This document shows, piece by piece, positions 21,286 to 33,069 of a stretch of 64,000 nucleotides of DNA. A program made the position numbers and the translations under genes. Source of the stretch: Topomyia yanbarensis (Eukaryota > Arthropoda > Insecta > Diptera > Culicidae); contig NC_080672.1 in NCBI RefSeq assembly GCF_030247195.1, positions 86,697,113 through 86,761,112 on the forward strand. Direction: 5' to 3'. The notes below the pieces were generated by a model, which ran no database searches, had not been told where the DNA came from, and was given only the letters and a program-made list of their open reading frames with translations. Position 1 is the first letter of the stretch, and the number at the start of each line of letters is the position of its first letter.

Positions 21286-21589
21286 AGTGTTGTCTTATTC
21301 TTCTTCCTCTTCCAATTCTGTTTATTTTCCGTCGGCCTATTTCCGCTACGAGGCCAAACACCGACGCCAGAGAGGTGACACTCCCACTGTCTGGATTGGA
21401 TATCGACCCATCAAACTCATGGACCGGGGACCAACGGCTTTACTTCCCTTCCGAAGGAAGGCGTGACCTCAAATTTTTCTCACCTCTGAAAAATCTCAAC
21501 GACCTCGACTGGGATTGAACCCAGACCAACTGGGGTGGGTGGCGGTCACGCTTACCACCCAACCATCGGCGCCGTCAGTGTTGTCTTAT
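21286..21589 (-). mobile_element. tRNA-derived SINE with 13-bp target-site duplication
   Basis: The element proper is 21299-21576, read on the - strand. The flanking 13-bp direct repeat AGTGTTGTCTTAT is perfect (21286-21298 and 21577-21589). The 5' end looks like a tRNA: an A-box-like GGTTGGGTGGTAAGCG near its start and a B-box GGTTCAATCC about 40 bp later. A tRNA-unrelated body follows, with a tail rich in AAGAGGAAGAAGAATAAG. This is an RNA polymerase III-type retroposon mobilised by a LINE. It resembles mosquito SINEs such as the Feilai group, but the family name is tentative. Confidence 0.85.
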
Positions 21590-21666
21590 AACGACGCTGA
21601 ATCCTTCTGGATAAAGACTCGACACGTCAATCGTTTGTGTTGTCATTTATCTGTCAGTGTGATTCT

Positions 21667-22298
21667 ACACGCTCATTGAAAATAACTCAAAAGTGAGTGA
21701 CCAGCCACTCAATTCCATAAAAAGTGCACATGGTCAAAAATTGAGTTTTCCTCACTTACTCAGTTTTGAGTTCGGGTACAAAATGTCAATTTTGAGTACT
21801 TTTTACGCAAAGACAAAATTTGAAATTTAACCGATCTGTATTTTTAATAATACTAACAAACGCATTAATCTGCATATAAAATTCCACTTACCTGTATCTC
21901 TAGTTGATAATACGATGCTTATAAATTTATTCCGAGGTCCTTTCTCCTTTTTCCTGTAAATAGGATCTCGTGCTACTGGATATACAAAATAAGAAGGTAT
22001 GTTATTTTAAAAAGAAACCACACTTGCGAAAACTTACCTTTTAGTTTTCCGAATGTCTCCTCGTTGATTTTTTTTTCTGTTGAATCAACATTTGAAACTA
22101 TTTTCAATTTTTTGTGTGCGGGCTGTTCCACTTCGTGCACCAGTAAGTTTTTTTTCACTCAAATAGTTGATAATTTAATGGTTACTCCAGAGTTCAGTCC
22201 ATTCTACTCAAATCGATACTCATTTTTTGACAGTTTGCCCCGGTTTTTGAAATTGAGTAGTGGAAACTCAAATTTTGAGTAGTTTTGAATGAGCGTGT
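21667..22298. mobile_element. MITE with ACACGCTCATT ends and many ACTCA/TGAGT motifs
   Basis: The termini ACACGCTCATTGAAAATAAC (21667) and, inverted from the right, ACACGCTCATTCAAAACTAC (ending 22298) define a 632-bp element. The arms continue with repeated ACTCAAAA/TTTTGAGT motifs on both sides. Short frames inside show no transposase. No certain target duplication was seen. Confidence 0.7.
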
Positions 22299-22471
22299 AA
22301 TCGAGCACGAGACCTGTCAATATCATTCCAATCGAGCAGAAGACTTGTCAAATGTTGCAATCTGATGAATGAATTTTGGAAAGTATTGTGATAGTGAGTT
22401 AAAATATTTTGAAAAAATTTCTGAATCGAATCTCTAAGGCAAGGTAAAACATATCGACACAGATCTTTCAT

Positions 22472-23239
22472 TAGGGCCTAAGTCGCAATGTACTCAAATG
22501 GAGAAAAATCAGTTTCAATATTCGGCGAAGGTTTTCTAAATGTAGTTTTTATTGTAGGTATAAATTACTTTATGACCGTGTTTTTCCGGAAGAATTTTTC
22601 GTTAAACCTTATGACAATATAACAAAGAATTTAATTCCTATGTGCTTTTAGTGGGTAGAAACTAAAAAAATGCTTACGCCCAATTTGCATCCCAGTCGTG
22701 ATTTCGCCCTTCAGCAACCACCATTTGCGGAAGGGCTAAACCATGTACATAATTTTCAGAAGGGCGCGGTAAATGGGCTAAACTGACTCTGTCTTGCTGG
22801 GTAGGGCTGAGTAAATGGGCGAGCTTGACAGTATACTTTTTATGTAAAAGAAAGGGCGCGTGAATCTTTTCTTCAAATTTCATGAAAATATCGAAATATT
22901 CGAATGTTTATGTGCAACAACTATCGAGTAGACATGATCATAGTAGATATTGCTTATCATTTATATAACAGAATCGCCGTTTATTCTTTTATTTGTGAAT
23001 AATAACCGTACGCCCGCTTCTGTCTAAAAATGTAAGTTTGGCCTTTATATTCCATATGAGAAGAAGGGCCTAAGTCGAAATCTCGAAGAAAATGCATGTT
23101 TCGCCGTTTTGTTTTCTTTAATTATACATCGAACTAAAAACCATTTTAACTAATTTTCACCTCAATCTTGTAGTATTTTTGTTGCATAATGTCGTAATAG
23201 CGAAAACGCAGTTTGTTTACATTTGCGATTTAAGCCCTA
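22472..23239. mobile_element. TA-flanked MITE with GGGCYTAARTCGCAA ends
   Basis: The left end TAGGGCCTAAGTCGCAA and the right end, inverted, TAGGGCTTAAATCGCAA suggest a 0.77-kb element with TA ends, as for Tc1/mariner-type insertions. A third internal copy of the phrase (AGGGCCTAAGTCGAAA) lies near 23068. There is no coding capacity. Confidence 0.65.
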
Positions 23240-23700
23240 ATGAAAAATCTATGTCGATATAACTTTTATCATTACGGTGCCTTCTAAAAGTTGCTTCAAC
23301 CATTGCAGCTATCCGTAATGTTATAATTTTCTGGTAAACCACAGAACCGGGCCCATTCCGCACGAAGGTCGTAGTTTACCAGGAAGCGAAAAAAACAATA
23401 TTTTTAAAACCGGCAGTAGTTTTATTGGTGCAAAACTTCACACAGCACTTCATGATGAAAAAATTATCGACGTTGCAACTCTGCGGTAACTGTAGTATAC
23501 GAGTCAGCTGAAGTTAACGCTGTGAAAGTGGTGCTAGTTTACAGAAAATAATGTTGCCAAACCATTTTATTTAGTTGGGATAAGATGGTGAGTTTTTATT
23601 CAGTAATTCAGCGTCTTTAGTGTTGTGAAAAACAAAACGAGAGATTAGACTCAGTCGGGCCCTTCCTTTCTTTTGAGTTGTTGGAAGCAAAGACGATTCA
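23240..23700. other. Stretch with no recognised gene
   Basis: Only a small hairpin was seen: CTGGTAAAC at 23331-23339 pairs with GTTTACCAG at 23374-23382. No coding domain was found. Confidence 0.4.
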
Positions 23701-23974
23701 GTCGTGATTCGCTGGTTGGACACTTTTTTACTGGACCGCTTTTTAGTTGGACCTCCGCTAGTTGGACCATTGTTCAACTTAAAAGCAGCTGAATGTCAAA
23801 ATCTTATGTCAAATTTACTTTGACAATCAATCTGACAATTATTAGAGATGTGAATAGATGCAATTACACCACTAACGTCTCCTTCGGAGAGTTTTTGACA
23901 TCTGTCAGTCGTTCCAACTAACGAATCAAATTCGCTAGTTGGACAAAGGTGTGGCCCAACCAGCGAATCACGAC
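23701..23974. mobile_element. 274-bp inverted-repeat element (GTTGGAC-rich)
   Basis: Perfect 19-bp inverted ends, GTCGTGATTCGCTGGTTGG (23701-23719 and 23956-23974), enclose repeated AGTTGGAC and GTCCAAC motifs. The flanking 8-mers ACGATTCA and ACGATTTT match at six of eight positions, which could be a decayed 8-bp hAT-type duplication. Non-coding. Confidence 0.7.
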
Positions 23975-25209
23975 ACGATTTTATATAGAAAGACACGCGG
24001 AGAGAAATAAAAGTAAATTTGCATGGCATACTAAGTTATTTTCTAAGAGTTATTTTCGTTATTTTGCCCGTTCGTTTTGGCAACCAGGAGATTTATGTAA
24101 AATTCCTTTTTTGAAGTATTTTGCAAAACACCCCAGTCAAAAAAGGCAAGTTGCTGGCTAACGGGGGGCTGTTTGCCAACTCGACTGTGCTAATTGCCCT
24201 TCAATTTGCCAGCATATTGCTGGCAATTAGGGGGCTATTTCAAATGCAACATTTGGGCGATTTGCCGCCGTCATTTTTTTGCCGCCCAACCCGCCCTGAA
24301 ATCGCCCCCAAATCGCCCACGGAACGCGCCATTTAAACGCCCTTTATTGCCTAATATGAAAATTAAAAATAATGGATTCATTATCTACTCACATATACTT
24401 ACCAGTATACTAGGTAATCACCACCAAATTATAGGAAGAATCAGTGGTGAAATTGGTATTGCATTTCAAAACTTATCAAAATCTGACGTTAATTAAGACT
24501 TTAGGTCAGAGATCTTGTTCTACTATACATACACACGATTCCACAATTTCCCACATTCGTTGGCTAAATTAAGTGCACTACACAAAGTACAAGTGAAAAC
24601 ACACCAATTGTTAAAAAAAATTAAAGTTAAACCAAACATGAACCGCCATTTTTGAAAAACGCGAAAAACAACCAAGTCCATTTCAGCTGCCAGAAAATTT
24701 GTCTAAGTATTGAAATTGCCTTTAAATCGCATTCGCAAATTGCATTTGTTCCGAGGGGCAATTAGCACAGGCGAGTTGAGTCAAACGTCAAACTATTTAA
24801 ATCGCCTGACCATGTTCGTCCGCATTTTTTTTGACAGGGACACAATCGTAAAACTCCGAAAGGCTGTGATCTACGTTAGATGTTTTCGTAAAACTAGAAA
24901 AACATATTTCGCGAGAATACCGTTGGTGAGAAACAACAATATTGCCACACAGTTGGTTACTTTGCTGATGTCATTCAAAATTAGGCAATCCATGAGACAT
25001 TTGTTTGGCAATTCAGTGGTGGGTTTTGTCAACAAGTTTATTTTCTTCTACTCTAGAAAGAGAACTGCGGAGAGAAAAACAGCATTTTTGGCAACGTATG
25101 CCCCGACATTATATGGCAACACGTCCAATGTTATAAGGATGGCCAGTGTTCGATTGGATTCGTTTTTTGACAGCTAAACCAAAATCCAATCGATACAAAA
25201 TGGAATCTC
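23975..25209. other. Stretch with no recognised gene
   Basis: No conserved domain was seen. A 9-bp stem (TTGCCAGCA-TAT-TGCTGGCAA, 24206-24226) sits in a GCC/GGC-rich patch. A 155-codon + strand frame at 24710-25177 is basic and lacks any recognised motif; it is probably chance. Confidence 0.4.
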
Positions 25210-26469
25210 CGAAGTTCTCATTCTAGAGTTTTTCTACTCTTCTCCTGCGAATAGAAAAACGGAGAATTGACTGGCGAGAGAAGTTCTCCCAAAACGGAGC
25301 CAACCAGCCAAATGCCGAGGTCGGTCCAGCAATTTCGGTGGAGCAAGGCGTTCGGTTTGCTGGTACTCCAACGACCCGCCACTGGTGGTGTCTTGTCGCT
25401 ACCAGCGAAAGAAGTTCTCCCGATACCGATTGTCCGGTTTTCATTATATTTCTCACGGGCCAATCAGTTGGGTGCCGTTGTCGGTCCGGCGATTCCGGTT
25501 GGAGCGTGGCGTCCGGTTCGCTGGCGCCCAGACGACCCATACCCGGTGCTGGATTGCAGTCCACTCGACTATTCCCCGGCGGTGGATCTTGCTCTCCCGA
25601 AACCGTTGCTCGCTGATCATCATGCCAATTCTGCTGTAAGGTAGTCATGATCTGCGTCACCACTCTGTTGACCGCGTTCCACGTGTTTATATTGTTTGTC
25701 ATTCTGTAGACGACATTATCCGTGTCCTTTCCTCTCGTTTCAAGCAACTCCCTGCGTGTCGTTTCTTACTTCGGACATTCGAAGAACACTTGCTCCGGTG
25801 TCTCCCCGACGTTTTCACACTTCGGGCACAATGGTGACGTTGCGTGCCGAACCGATAAAGGTACTTCCTGAAGTAGCCCAGTCCCTACAAAAGGGGAGTC
25901 AGGTGGAAGGTCAAATTTTCGTGCCTTCTATTGACCAACATCGACAGGTTTGGGATGAGCCGGTAGATCCACCTTCCTTTCTTCGTATTGTCCCATTCCT
26001 GCGGCCACTTCATCGCATCGATTCTCGCAGGTTTTCTCACGTTTCTGGTGATTTTTCGATTATGGCACTCGATATCCCCCGCCATGGTGATGCTGATGGT
26101 GTTCACCCCGGCAACAAAGCATATTGCCTCCGACGATATTATTCTGTACGCCCTAGCGACTCGTACGACCATCAGCCGTATCGTCCTGTTCAGGTATTAG
26201 CGGTTCCGCTTGGTTTTCTCCGTCGCACCACAGACAGGAATCCCATATCACAATATCCATGACGAAACACTAGATAGCAGACGTCTCGTGCTGTTTTTAA
26301 GACCTCCGACGTTTGGCATGATCTTTGCTATTGCGTTTGTTGCCTTCGACGCCTTTTCGCAAGCGTAGTTGACGCTCAACCGGTCGTCGATTATCACTCC
26401 CAATCAAGGATGCAAAATGCCTACCTTTTCCACGGCTGTAATTTTTCTGCCTACATTCTCATTTCTCTC

Positions 26470-27270
26470 TCGATGCTGCTGTCATTCGCTAGTGCAGGAC
26501 GCCCAGCGCTGTACGGCTGCCTGTGTGTAAAGCAGTAACATGACAGAAAACTACTGTCCCCAGTACAGCCACCAGACGCGAGCGGTACAGCTTCGCTTTC
26601 CTTATTTTACATTTTTTAATATTTTCAATCTTTTTAATATTTTTATTCAAAAATGACTACAATGAATGCGGCTCATTTACGCCACGGCCGGCATCAACGC
26701 TTTCGTGTGCGGGACTCTCCCTTTGACTATGCAGAGAAAAATGTACAAAGCGAGAGAACAAACTTTACTACGCCACACTCTCACCGAGCAGTCGGAGTAC
26801 AGCAGCAAAACAAAAATGTATTCTACTGCTGTACGGCAAAATGTACTCGGTTTGACTACTGTTCTGGCAAGAGCTGTAGTGATGCGTCGCTGTAGCGGGC
26901 TGTACGGCTTGTGCAAATGTAAATATATCGAAAAAAATGTAGTTTATCGGTACCGTTGGCATCCCTGCTCCCAATTGCTTCAGTACACTCACGTACAATC
27001 ACGAGCTCTCCGACGTCGATCTGCATCCGTTGAACCGCTTTGTAGTGGCTGACTAAAATACCTCCGTCTTGTGGTTAGCTATTTGCAGCTTGACCACCGA
27101 CGAACCGCCATGGAACAAAAAGTGCGTCAGATGGTGTCCTAATTGCTTAAATTAAAATACGTTGTTACACTAGCGGCATCTGTATAATGGTTCGCGTGGT
27201 AATTTTCGCCGATAAAACAACAATACGCAAAATACAAAGTGTGTCGATGTTGAACCAGGTATGATCGAAT
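26470..27270. other. Unassigned segment interrupting R1-like copy B
   Basis: R1-like homology stops on both sides of this 0.8-kb segment. It carries recurrent CTGTACGGC/GTACAGC motifs (near 26510, 26585, 26795, 26830 and 26900) but no clear terminal repeats or protein domain. Open frames up to 128 codons show no family signature. Confidence 0.4.
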
Positions 27271-28587
27271 GAACAAACGTTCTTTTGTTCATGTTAAAGA
27301 TCGTTTTATCCAGCTTTTTATTCCTTTATGTATGCACTATTTCACAAAACTGGCGCTGGTAAATGCATTATCCACATTAATCGTGAGCCAAGCGCACTAT
27401 CAATCTCCTCTTCGCTTCTGTTTAGATGCATGCTTGGCACTCTCGAGCACTGTCCGAATTGCCTCCACAGTCGATACTTCTTTGCGAAATCCGAACTGCA
27501 TCATGGACAGTCCGCGTTCACCCTCCGTGCATTTCGTTAGCCTGTTAAGGATGATTCTTTCTAGGAGTTTTCCGAGTGTATCCAGCAGACATGTAGGTCT
27601 ATATGGGGCTGTATCGCACGGTGGCTTCCCTGGACAGAAAGACCAGCTTCCACATTTCGGGGAAGTTGCCTTCATTTAAAAACTTCTGTAACACCATCCT
27701 GAACATATCCGGATATGCCAGGATCGCAGCTTTCAGGACCACGTTTGGTGTCTATTCTTTCTATTTCAGGTGCTTCGATGCTTCTGCGAGATCATCATTA
27801 GTCACTTGCCGATCGTCCGTGTTTGCTTCTTCTTCTTCGCCGAACAGTGTCGGTGGCCAGATACTTGGATCGTGATTCGAAAAAGGCCCTCGATGATCTT
27901 CAGCTTATCTGTGTACATTTCGGCTGGCATCGTCGAGCTCTTCATTTTCGCTATGACGACACGGCGCGCGTCGACCCAAGGATTGACGTCTACTTCTCGG
28001 CACAACACCTTGTGGCAATCTGACTTGCTAAGTCTGATTTCCCGTTTTATAGCGACTCTAGCTTCCCGAAATGCTGCCTTGCGCTCTTCTCTCTGTGGCT
28101 CCGATATTGCTGAGTCCACCTTCTGTTTATGAAACAAGTGGCGCGTAGCGTACTCAGCGTCTCGTTCCACCAGCAAGCTGGACACCGTCTATTGCGCGAC
28201 TCCAGTTTTCACGGCATAGTGGCGTCACAATCCTTCCGCATCTACGTTATCAGTTCCACTGTTCGGCCGAAATACCTCAACGAAGAAGTATTTGTTGAAT
28301 GTTTTCGTCTTTCACTTTCGCTTGCCGGTCATTTTTCTCCGATCCACATTAGGCTGTTCGCAACGCTGATGTATTCTATATAAGATGTTCAATTTCACAT
28401 CACCGACTAAAACATATCGATCACAATGCTGAGATGCAGTTCTATTTTTCGAGCACTTTTTTGGATAAGATTTAAAACAGCTCGACTATTTTGTTTTAAA
28501 TATTCCATAATTTAAAACACGAATAGAACACTGTTCTAAATTTTTTTCATTAGTATGTGTGACGACTGATAACAGAAAAAACAAGAG

Positions 28588-28779
28588 CATTGCATGAAAA
28601 TGTATAACCTCGCTTTTCTGACAGCTCAGAGAGCTTGTTTACATGGACTTAGAAAATTTTTGATCCCACCCAGTACAAGAATCTTTGTTCGATTTCTAAC
28701 ACCATGTAAACAAGCTCGCTGAACTGTAATTTTTTCGAGCATTTTTGCTCTTATGACGTCATCTTGCAATGTCCTAGGT
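28588..28779. mobile_element. Small foldback MITE (CTTGTTTACATGG family)
   Basis: Outer arms CATTGCATG (28589) and, inverted, CATTGCAAG near 28779 lead inward to TAACCTCGCTTTTCTGACAG and GAGCTTGTTTACATGG, which the right side mirrors (CCATGTAAACAAGCTCGCTG). The same terminal sequence bounds the 2.2-kb element at 53693-55937 and appears alone near 52433-52466. It lies inside R1-like copy B. Confidence 0.6.
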
Positions 28780-29434
28780 GTCATATAAGTGACAAACAAT
28801 AACAAAATCAAATATACAACATTTACAACACGTGCCTAAATCATCGCATTGGGAACACCGTGTTCTATACGTATTTTGACAGATCCAAATTATTCGAAGG
28901 CTTGTCATTTTGAAACAAATTTACATCACAGCATTGCGAACAGCCTTAGGGTTTCGTAGATACGGTAGATACGGTAGCGAAACGCCTGATCGCTATGAAT
29001 ATACTTCTCGCATACTCTCCAGTCCATGTTCGCCGTCAGTGAAGAGATACAAAATGTGACGTCGATGATAGACTTCCTCCCGTCTCTCAGAAATGTGCTA
29101 ACGGAACCTTCATTGCACAATCATACGTATAACTACGCTAGAGCTTTCTGCAGGATCCACACTCTTTTGTTGGTTCCTCTAATGCTACCTTCCACAGCCC
29201 AGGCACTGAAGTCACTGCCACTGACTTCCGACTTTCTGCTAATCAACTGCTCGGTTAACTGCTCCAGCATTAGGTTGAACTACTGCACTGTCTACTATAT
29301 TGGAGGTGCGTAACAGCTGCACATGAAGACGCCGTTGAATTGGCGATTAAGTAGCCTTCATATGAGCGTTCTACCACTTCTTGAATGGGGAATCCCAGTT
29401 ATCGTTATCAGGGGGAATCTGAATAATACATTAC

Positions 29435-29475
29435 CTGCAGACGCCCTGTTAGCCTGCAGACGCCCTCATATAGTC
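29435..29475. repeat. Short direct repeat CCTGCAGACGCCCT
   Basis: CCTGCAGACGCCCT occurs twice, 21 bp apart. It is a minor local duplication. Confidence 0.5.
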
Positions 29476-29499
29476 AAGGCATGTATGTGTGTCAGAGAA

Positions 29500-30170
29500 C
29501 GCTGAGCCGATTTGCACGCACTTAGTGGACGGTCTAATGCTTCCATAAGTTACTATTGATTTTTTTTTGTTGATCAGACGTCCGGTTCCGGAGTTACGAG
29601 TTAAAGAGTGTGATCACACAGCAAAGCCCCATTATATAGTGGCACCACCATGATGTGCAAATGACGCAGTACATATTGAAATGGGTGCAAATTTATTTGG
29701 ATTTGCGGGTCTAGATCACTAATGACCAATCAAAGTAGCTTGGACCACATCAGCCACCTATGTCGATTCTTGGTGTCCCGAGCTTGTAAAATTCCTTAGT
29801 TATCATCGCGCAGTTCCCAGCGAATTCTTGGTTGATGTTGATTACGATCACATTGGAATTTTCCCCAAAAATCAGTAAAATCTAATGAAATGAATTTCAA
29901 ATTACTTTGATTTGCAGGTCTAGCAGGTTTGGCCAATCAAATATGTCTTTGGTGATGACCGAGCCGATTTTCACAAACTAAGTTTCAAACGGAAAATATA
30001 ATATGCGGTCCGATCGTTGGTTCTAATGGTTCGAGTTTTCGATTGCGCATTTCTTTTTTACATCATTTAAGAAATCAAATATTGTTTTTGATTCCTTTGT
30101 ATTTGAAAGTTTATCATGAGTATTATGAGAAAAACACAATTGCACCGCCAGGTGATTAAAGCAAGGTTTT
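29500..30170. repeat. Partial copy of the CCGGTTCCGGAGTTACG repeat family
   Basis: It shares CGTCCGGTTCCGGAGTTACG, GACCGAGCCGATTTTCACAA and the end CACAATTGCACCGCCAGGTG, followed by ATTAAAG, with the larger block at 34400-35815. A further copy of the end occurs in reverse at about 56338-56372. No coding capacity was recognised and the element class is unknown. Confidence 0.6.
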
Positions 30171-30271
30171 TTTTTCTATTTTAAAGTGATTGAGTTGGCA
30201 AAATTGCAGACCTTGGAATTCTCGAATAATATTCTGACATCGAATAAACACTAGGAAAAACAATTTATAAT

Positions 30272-31815
30272 TTATTCAAACAATAACCGTAATTGATCTT
30301 CGTTGAGTGCTATTCCTAGCATAATAATGCCGCCCAAAAACATGCCACTAATTTGCGACCAAACTATTCTTAATTTACAAGACTTTTGCTCCACCTGAGA
30401 CGCCTCCACGTGGCCTCGATTCATCTCCGGTATCAAATCAGCCAGTGCAATATAGAGAAACGTCCCAGCCGTTCCTGCGTAAATCCATCGTACGACCGAT
30501 TCATGGAGCCCGGTTATAAGAAGACCAATGGCCATACCTGAAATTTATGTTCCGAATAATACTGTTAGATTCATTTGAATATGTTATCAAATTACCTAAG
30601 AAACTCAAAACAGAGGAAACAACATTGAGAAGCATTGCTCGTCGAATGCTGACACCCGTCCGCAGCAGCAGTGCGAAATCGCCTAGCTCGTGCGGTAGCT
30701 CGTGGCATAGAATGGCAAAAGCAGTGGCCATTCCAGTGACAGGATCCGCAGCGAATGCTGCCCCGATAGCTAGACCATCGGTAACGTTATGCAAACCGTC
30801 ACCGAGAATGACCATAAAAGCCACCGGACTCAGTGGTTTGCTGGCCTTCTTTTGCTTCTCCAGCATTGTGTTCAACTCTTTCCGCTTACTATCCTGCAGA
30901 TCCATTTCAATATCATCGGTGATGTTGGTGTTTCTTCGCGTTTGTGGAGGTTCCGGCTCCGTCACCGCGGCCACTTTCGCATGCGAGTGTCCGCGATGAT
31001 GGTGGCCGTGATGATGATGGCCCTCATCCTTTTCAGATCTGAACAAAGGCAACAATGTTTCCAAAGTGTACATGAAGAGAGCACTGAGGAAGGCACAAAA
31101 GCATAGCCAAACGGGTTCATCGCTGTGTTTGTGTCCACCTGTAGCAGTCTCCAATTTATTTTCGTGATCAGCCGGCGATACTAAGGCGTGTGGCAGTAAA
31201 TGCTGGAAGGATTTATAGGGATTGTTCGGTTGTGGCTTGTGGTGTAATTGAATAGCAAACTTACCATCAACGCGTCCCCACAAAGAGTTCCTACGGCGAG
31301 AGCTACCAGAAAGCGAAGAATTTCATCGTAAGCAACCGATTTGGCCAGAGGAACCATTGCGACACCCGTTAGGCCGCACACCGATATTATTGTAACACAG
31401 ATCGTGGCGTACAACCACGCTGAAATGAAATGAAAAGTGTTCTAATTCAAATCAATTATCATTGTGTTGATTCGTTTTAACTTACCAGAAGAAAACACCT
31501 GCTTCTCCACGCGAGGCTGATCATTTAATTGATATTTTTGGTTGCACGCTCTTTGGTCGATTTGAGCTAGCAGCGCAGGGCACAGATCTTTGAACGTTGA
31601 CGGAGTGATCTTAATCCTTGCGGCGATGATTTCCTCCACTTCCTGATCCAGCTGCTCATGTTCATGGTCGTGTGGGTGTGGCAGCGAACGACGATGTCGA
31701 TTGCCTGGATCCAGATCGTAGTTGAAGTTGGAGTGCAAAAAATCCCCTGAAACGGCTGGTTCCTCGAGGATTAAGTGCACCATGGACATGGGGGAAAGGC
31801 ATGACTTTCGGTGAT
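30272..31815 (-). CDS. LIV-1-subfamily ZIP zinc transporter, 3' exons
   Basis: Four exons on the - strand, 31815-31486, 31419-31265, 31202-30596 and 30537-30272, are joined by 66-, 62- and 58-bp GT...AG introns. With the exon at 51532-51010 they give 626 residues plus stop. ZIP proteins import Zn2+ (or Mn2+/Fe2+) into the cytosol across the plasma membrane or from organelles. Visible: the ectodomain end PSTFKDLCPALLAQIDQRAC, TM1, FLVALAVGTLCGDAL-HLLPHAL (TM2), a His-rich cytoplasmic loop (GHHHHGHHHRGHSH), HNVTDGLAIGAAF (TM4) and the LIV-1 signature HELPHELGDFALLLRTG (TM5). TM6-TM8 follow. HELPHE (not EELPHE) excludes the ZIP8/14 group. The insect Zip71B/foi group is likely, but which member is unclear. 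The stop codon overlaps AATAAA (complement of 30271-30276). Confidence 0.88.
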
Positions 31816-33069
31816 CTGCAACAGAAGAGTTGAAATTAAAACAATGTTGCTTATCGTGCTTACACTGTACACATTTTTGTGTTTGAATTGGTTCCACCAA
31901 ATTACATAGAAGATAGAAGCGGAATTTGTTTGGTTGAGTTATAAATATTCATGTTTATGATAAAATAATTTACAACAGCCCAGAAATATGTTACTCTCAA
32001 GTGGATGCAGTTTCTTATCACAAATGATACAATGTGAGGTGCATTAAGCTGTCTTAAAATGACTGACATGAGGAAATCATATCACTGCGCGAAATACATC
32101 TTGCACACGTTTAAGATTACTGTAGTCATTGTTTTATCATTGAATATTTACCAGAAATCTGGTATAGAGATTAGGGATTAGTCGTGAAAAATTAATGACA
32201 GTTTCAAGCCCAACTATTTTCTAGCTCATATTGGGTTCTAAAACTTTTTTAGAATTCTTTAATTCTAAAGGGACCGGATTTACCATAGATTCCTGAGACA
32301 TCACTCGGGATCAACCTGTTGGTTTAGACGTTCCCATAACTTGTGTGAGCTATTTGGATTTAGCGGTTAGCTGGCGTTAGTTTGGATTAAACATGTAACT
32401 GATGCTAAGTTGGTGCCAGTCAGACACACAACAAAACCGCTTCAAGCACCTTAGCCCAACATCGAGCACCGTTGAGTACATTGGGACTGATACTAGTAAA
32501 GTCCTAATCATGGCAACTGGTTGCTACGAATCTTGAATTGTTCATAACTTTTGAGACGTCGTTTGACTGGTACATGTACCGCTCTCTCTCTAGATAGGGT
32601 CGGATGACACCGACCTCAAATGGAAGGCCCATAGCAGCACAGGCTATCTCTGTCCCCTAAAACCAAAGCAGGTCCTCAGTACGTTCCAAACTTCACTACT
32701 TAGTTGCGTTAACTGGACGGGATTATTCTCAGATGCGTAAACCTGAATTGGGTCATTAAGTCATATGCTGTTTTTGGTCTTTTGCGATGCAGCTGCACTA
32801 ACTAAATCTGTTCATAGCTTTATGAACAAAAATCACGATTTCGTTAACTGAGCGATTTATGAAAATTGTGTTCAAGTATCTGAAATTGTGAGTTATAAAT
32901 CAAGAAACTTTGTGGGCCTAAAAAATAATTCGTCTCGAATAGGTACATTGCGTTACATTCAAATGTTCGGTTGATTTACTGTGATTGTTACCGGGACATA
33001 TTTAGTTTTTGTTATGATTCTGGTTCATAATTTAAGAATTCCCAGCCAACATTTAAACGAGGTTGATAA

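Larger units (their letters stand above)
25210..29310 (-). mobile_element. Degraded R1-like non-LTR retrotransposon, copy B, interrupted
   Basis: Read on the - strand, the order is as follows. The endonuclease end is at about 29310-28926 (GRKSIIDVTFCISSLTANMD, WRVCEKYIHSD). A linker is at 28185-27802. The reverse transcriptase start is at 27675-27330 (YRPTCLLDTLGKLLERI, MQFGFRKEVSTVEAI, then NVDNAFTSAS). The C-terminal part is at about 26460-25885 (WPQEWDNTKKGRWIYRLIP). A 3' non-coding module continues to about 25210. The catalytic ADD region is missing and replaced by unrelated DNA at about 26470-27270. A foldback element sits at 28588-28779. Multiple stops are present, so the copy is inactive. 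Confidence 0.72.

Noticed and set aside
24710..25177. 155-codon + strand frame
   Set aside because: No recognisable domain, atypical composition, no splice or start context; kept only as unassigned.
25696..26262. 188-codon + strand open frame
   Set aside because: It is antisense to R1-like copy B, whose - strand frame at 25885-26172 carries the recognisable WPQEWDNTKKGRWIYRLIP segment.
26653..27052. Overlapping + strand frames of 80-128 codons
   Set aside because: No domain is visible; they lie in the unassigned segment inside R1-like copy B.
30547..31106. + strand frames of 105-150 codons
   Set aside because: Antisense shadows of the ZIP transporter exons, driven by the His-codon-rich loop.
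31442..31900. ZIP protein starting at the in-frame ATG 31900
   Set aside because: A strong splice acceptor at 31816 interrupts this frame, and the exon at 51010-51532 joins in matching phase, so 31900-31816 is intronic.
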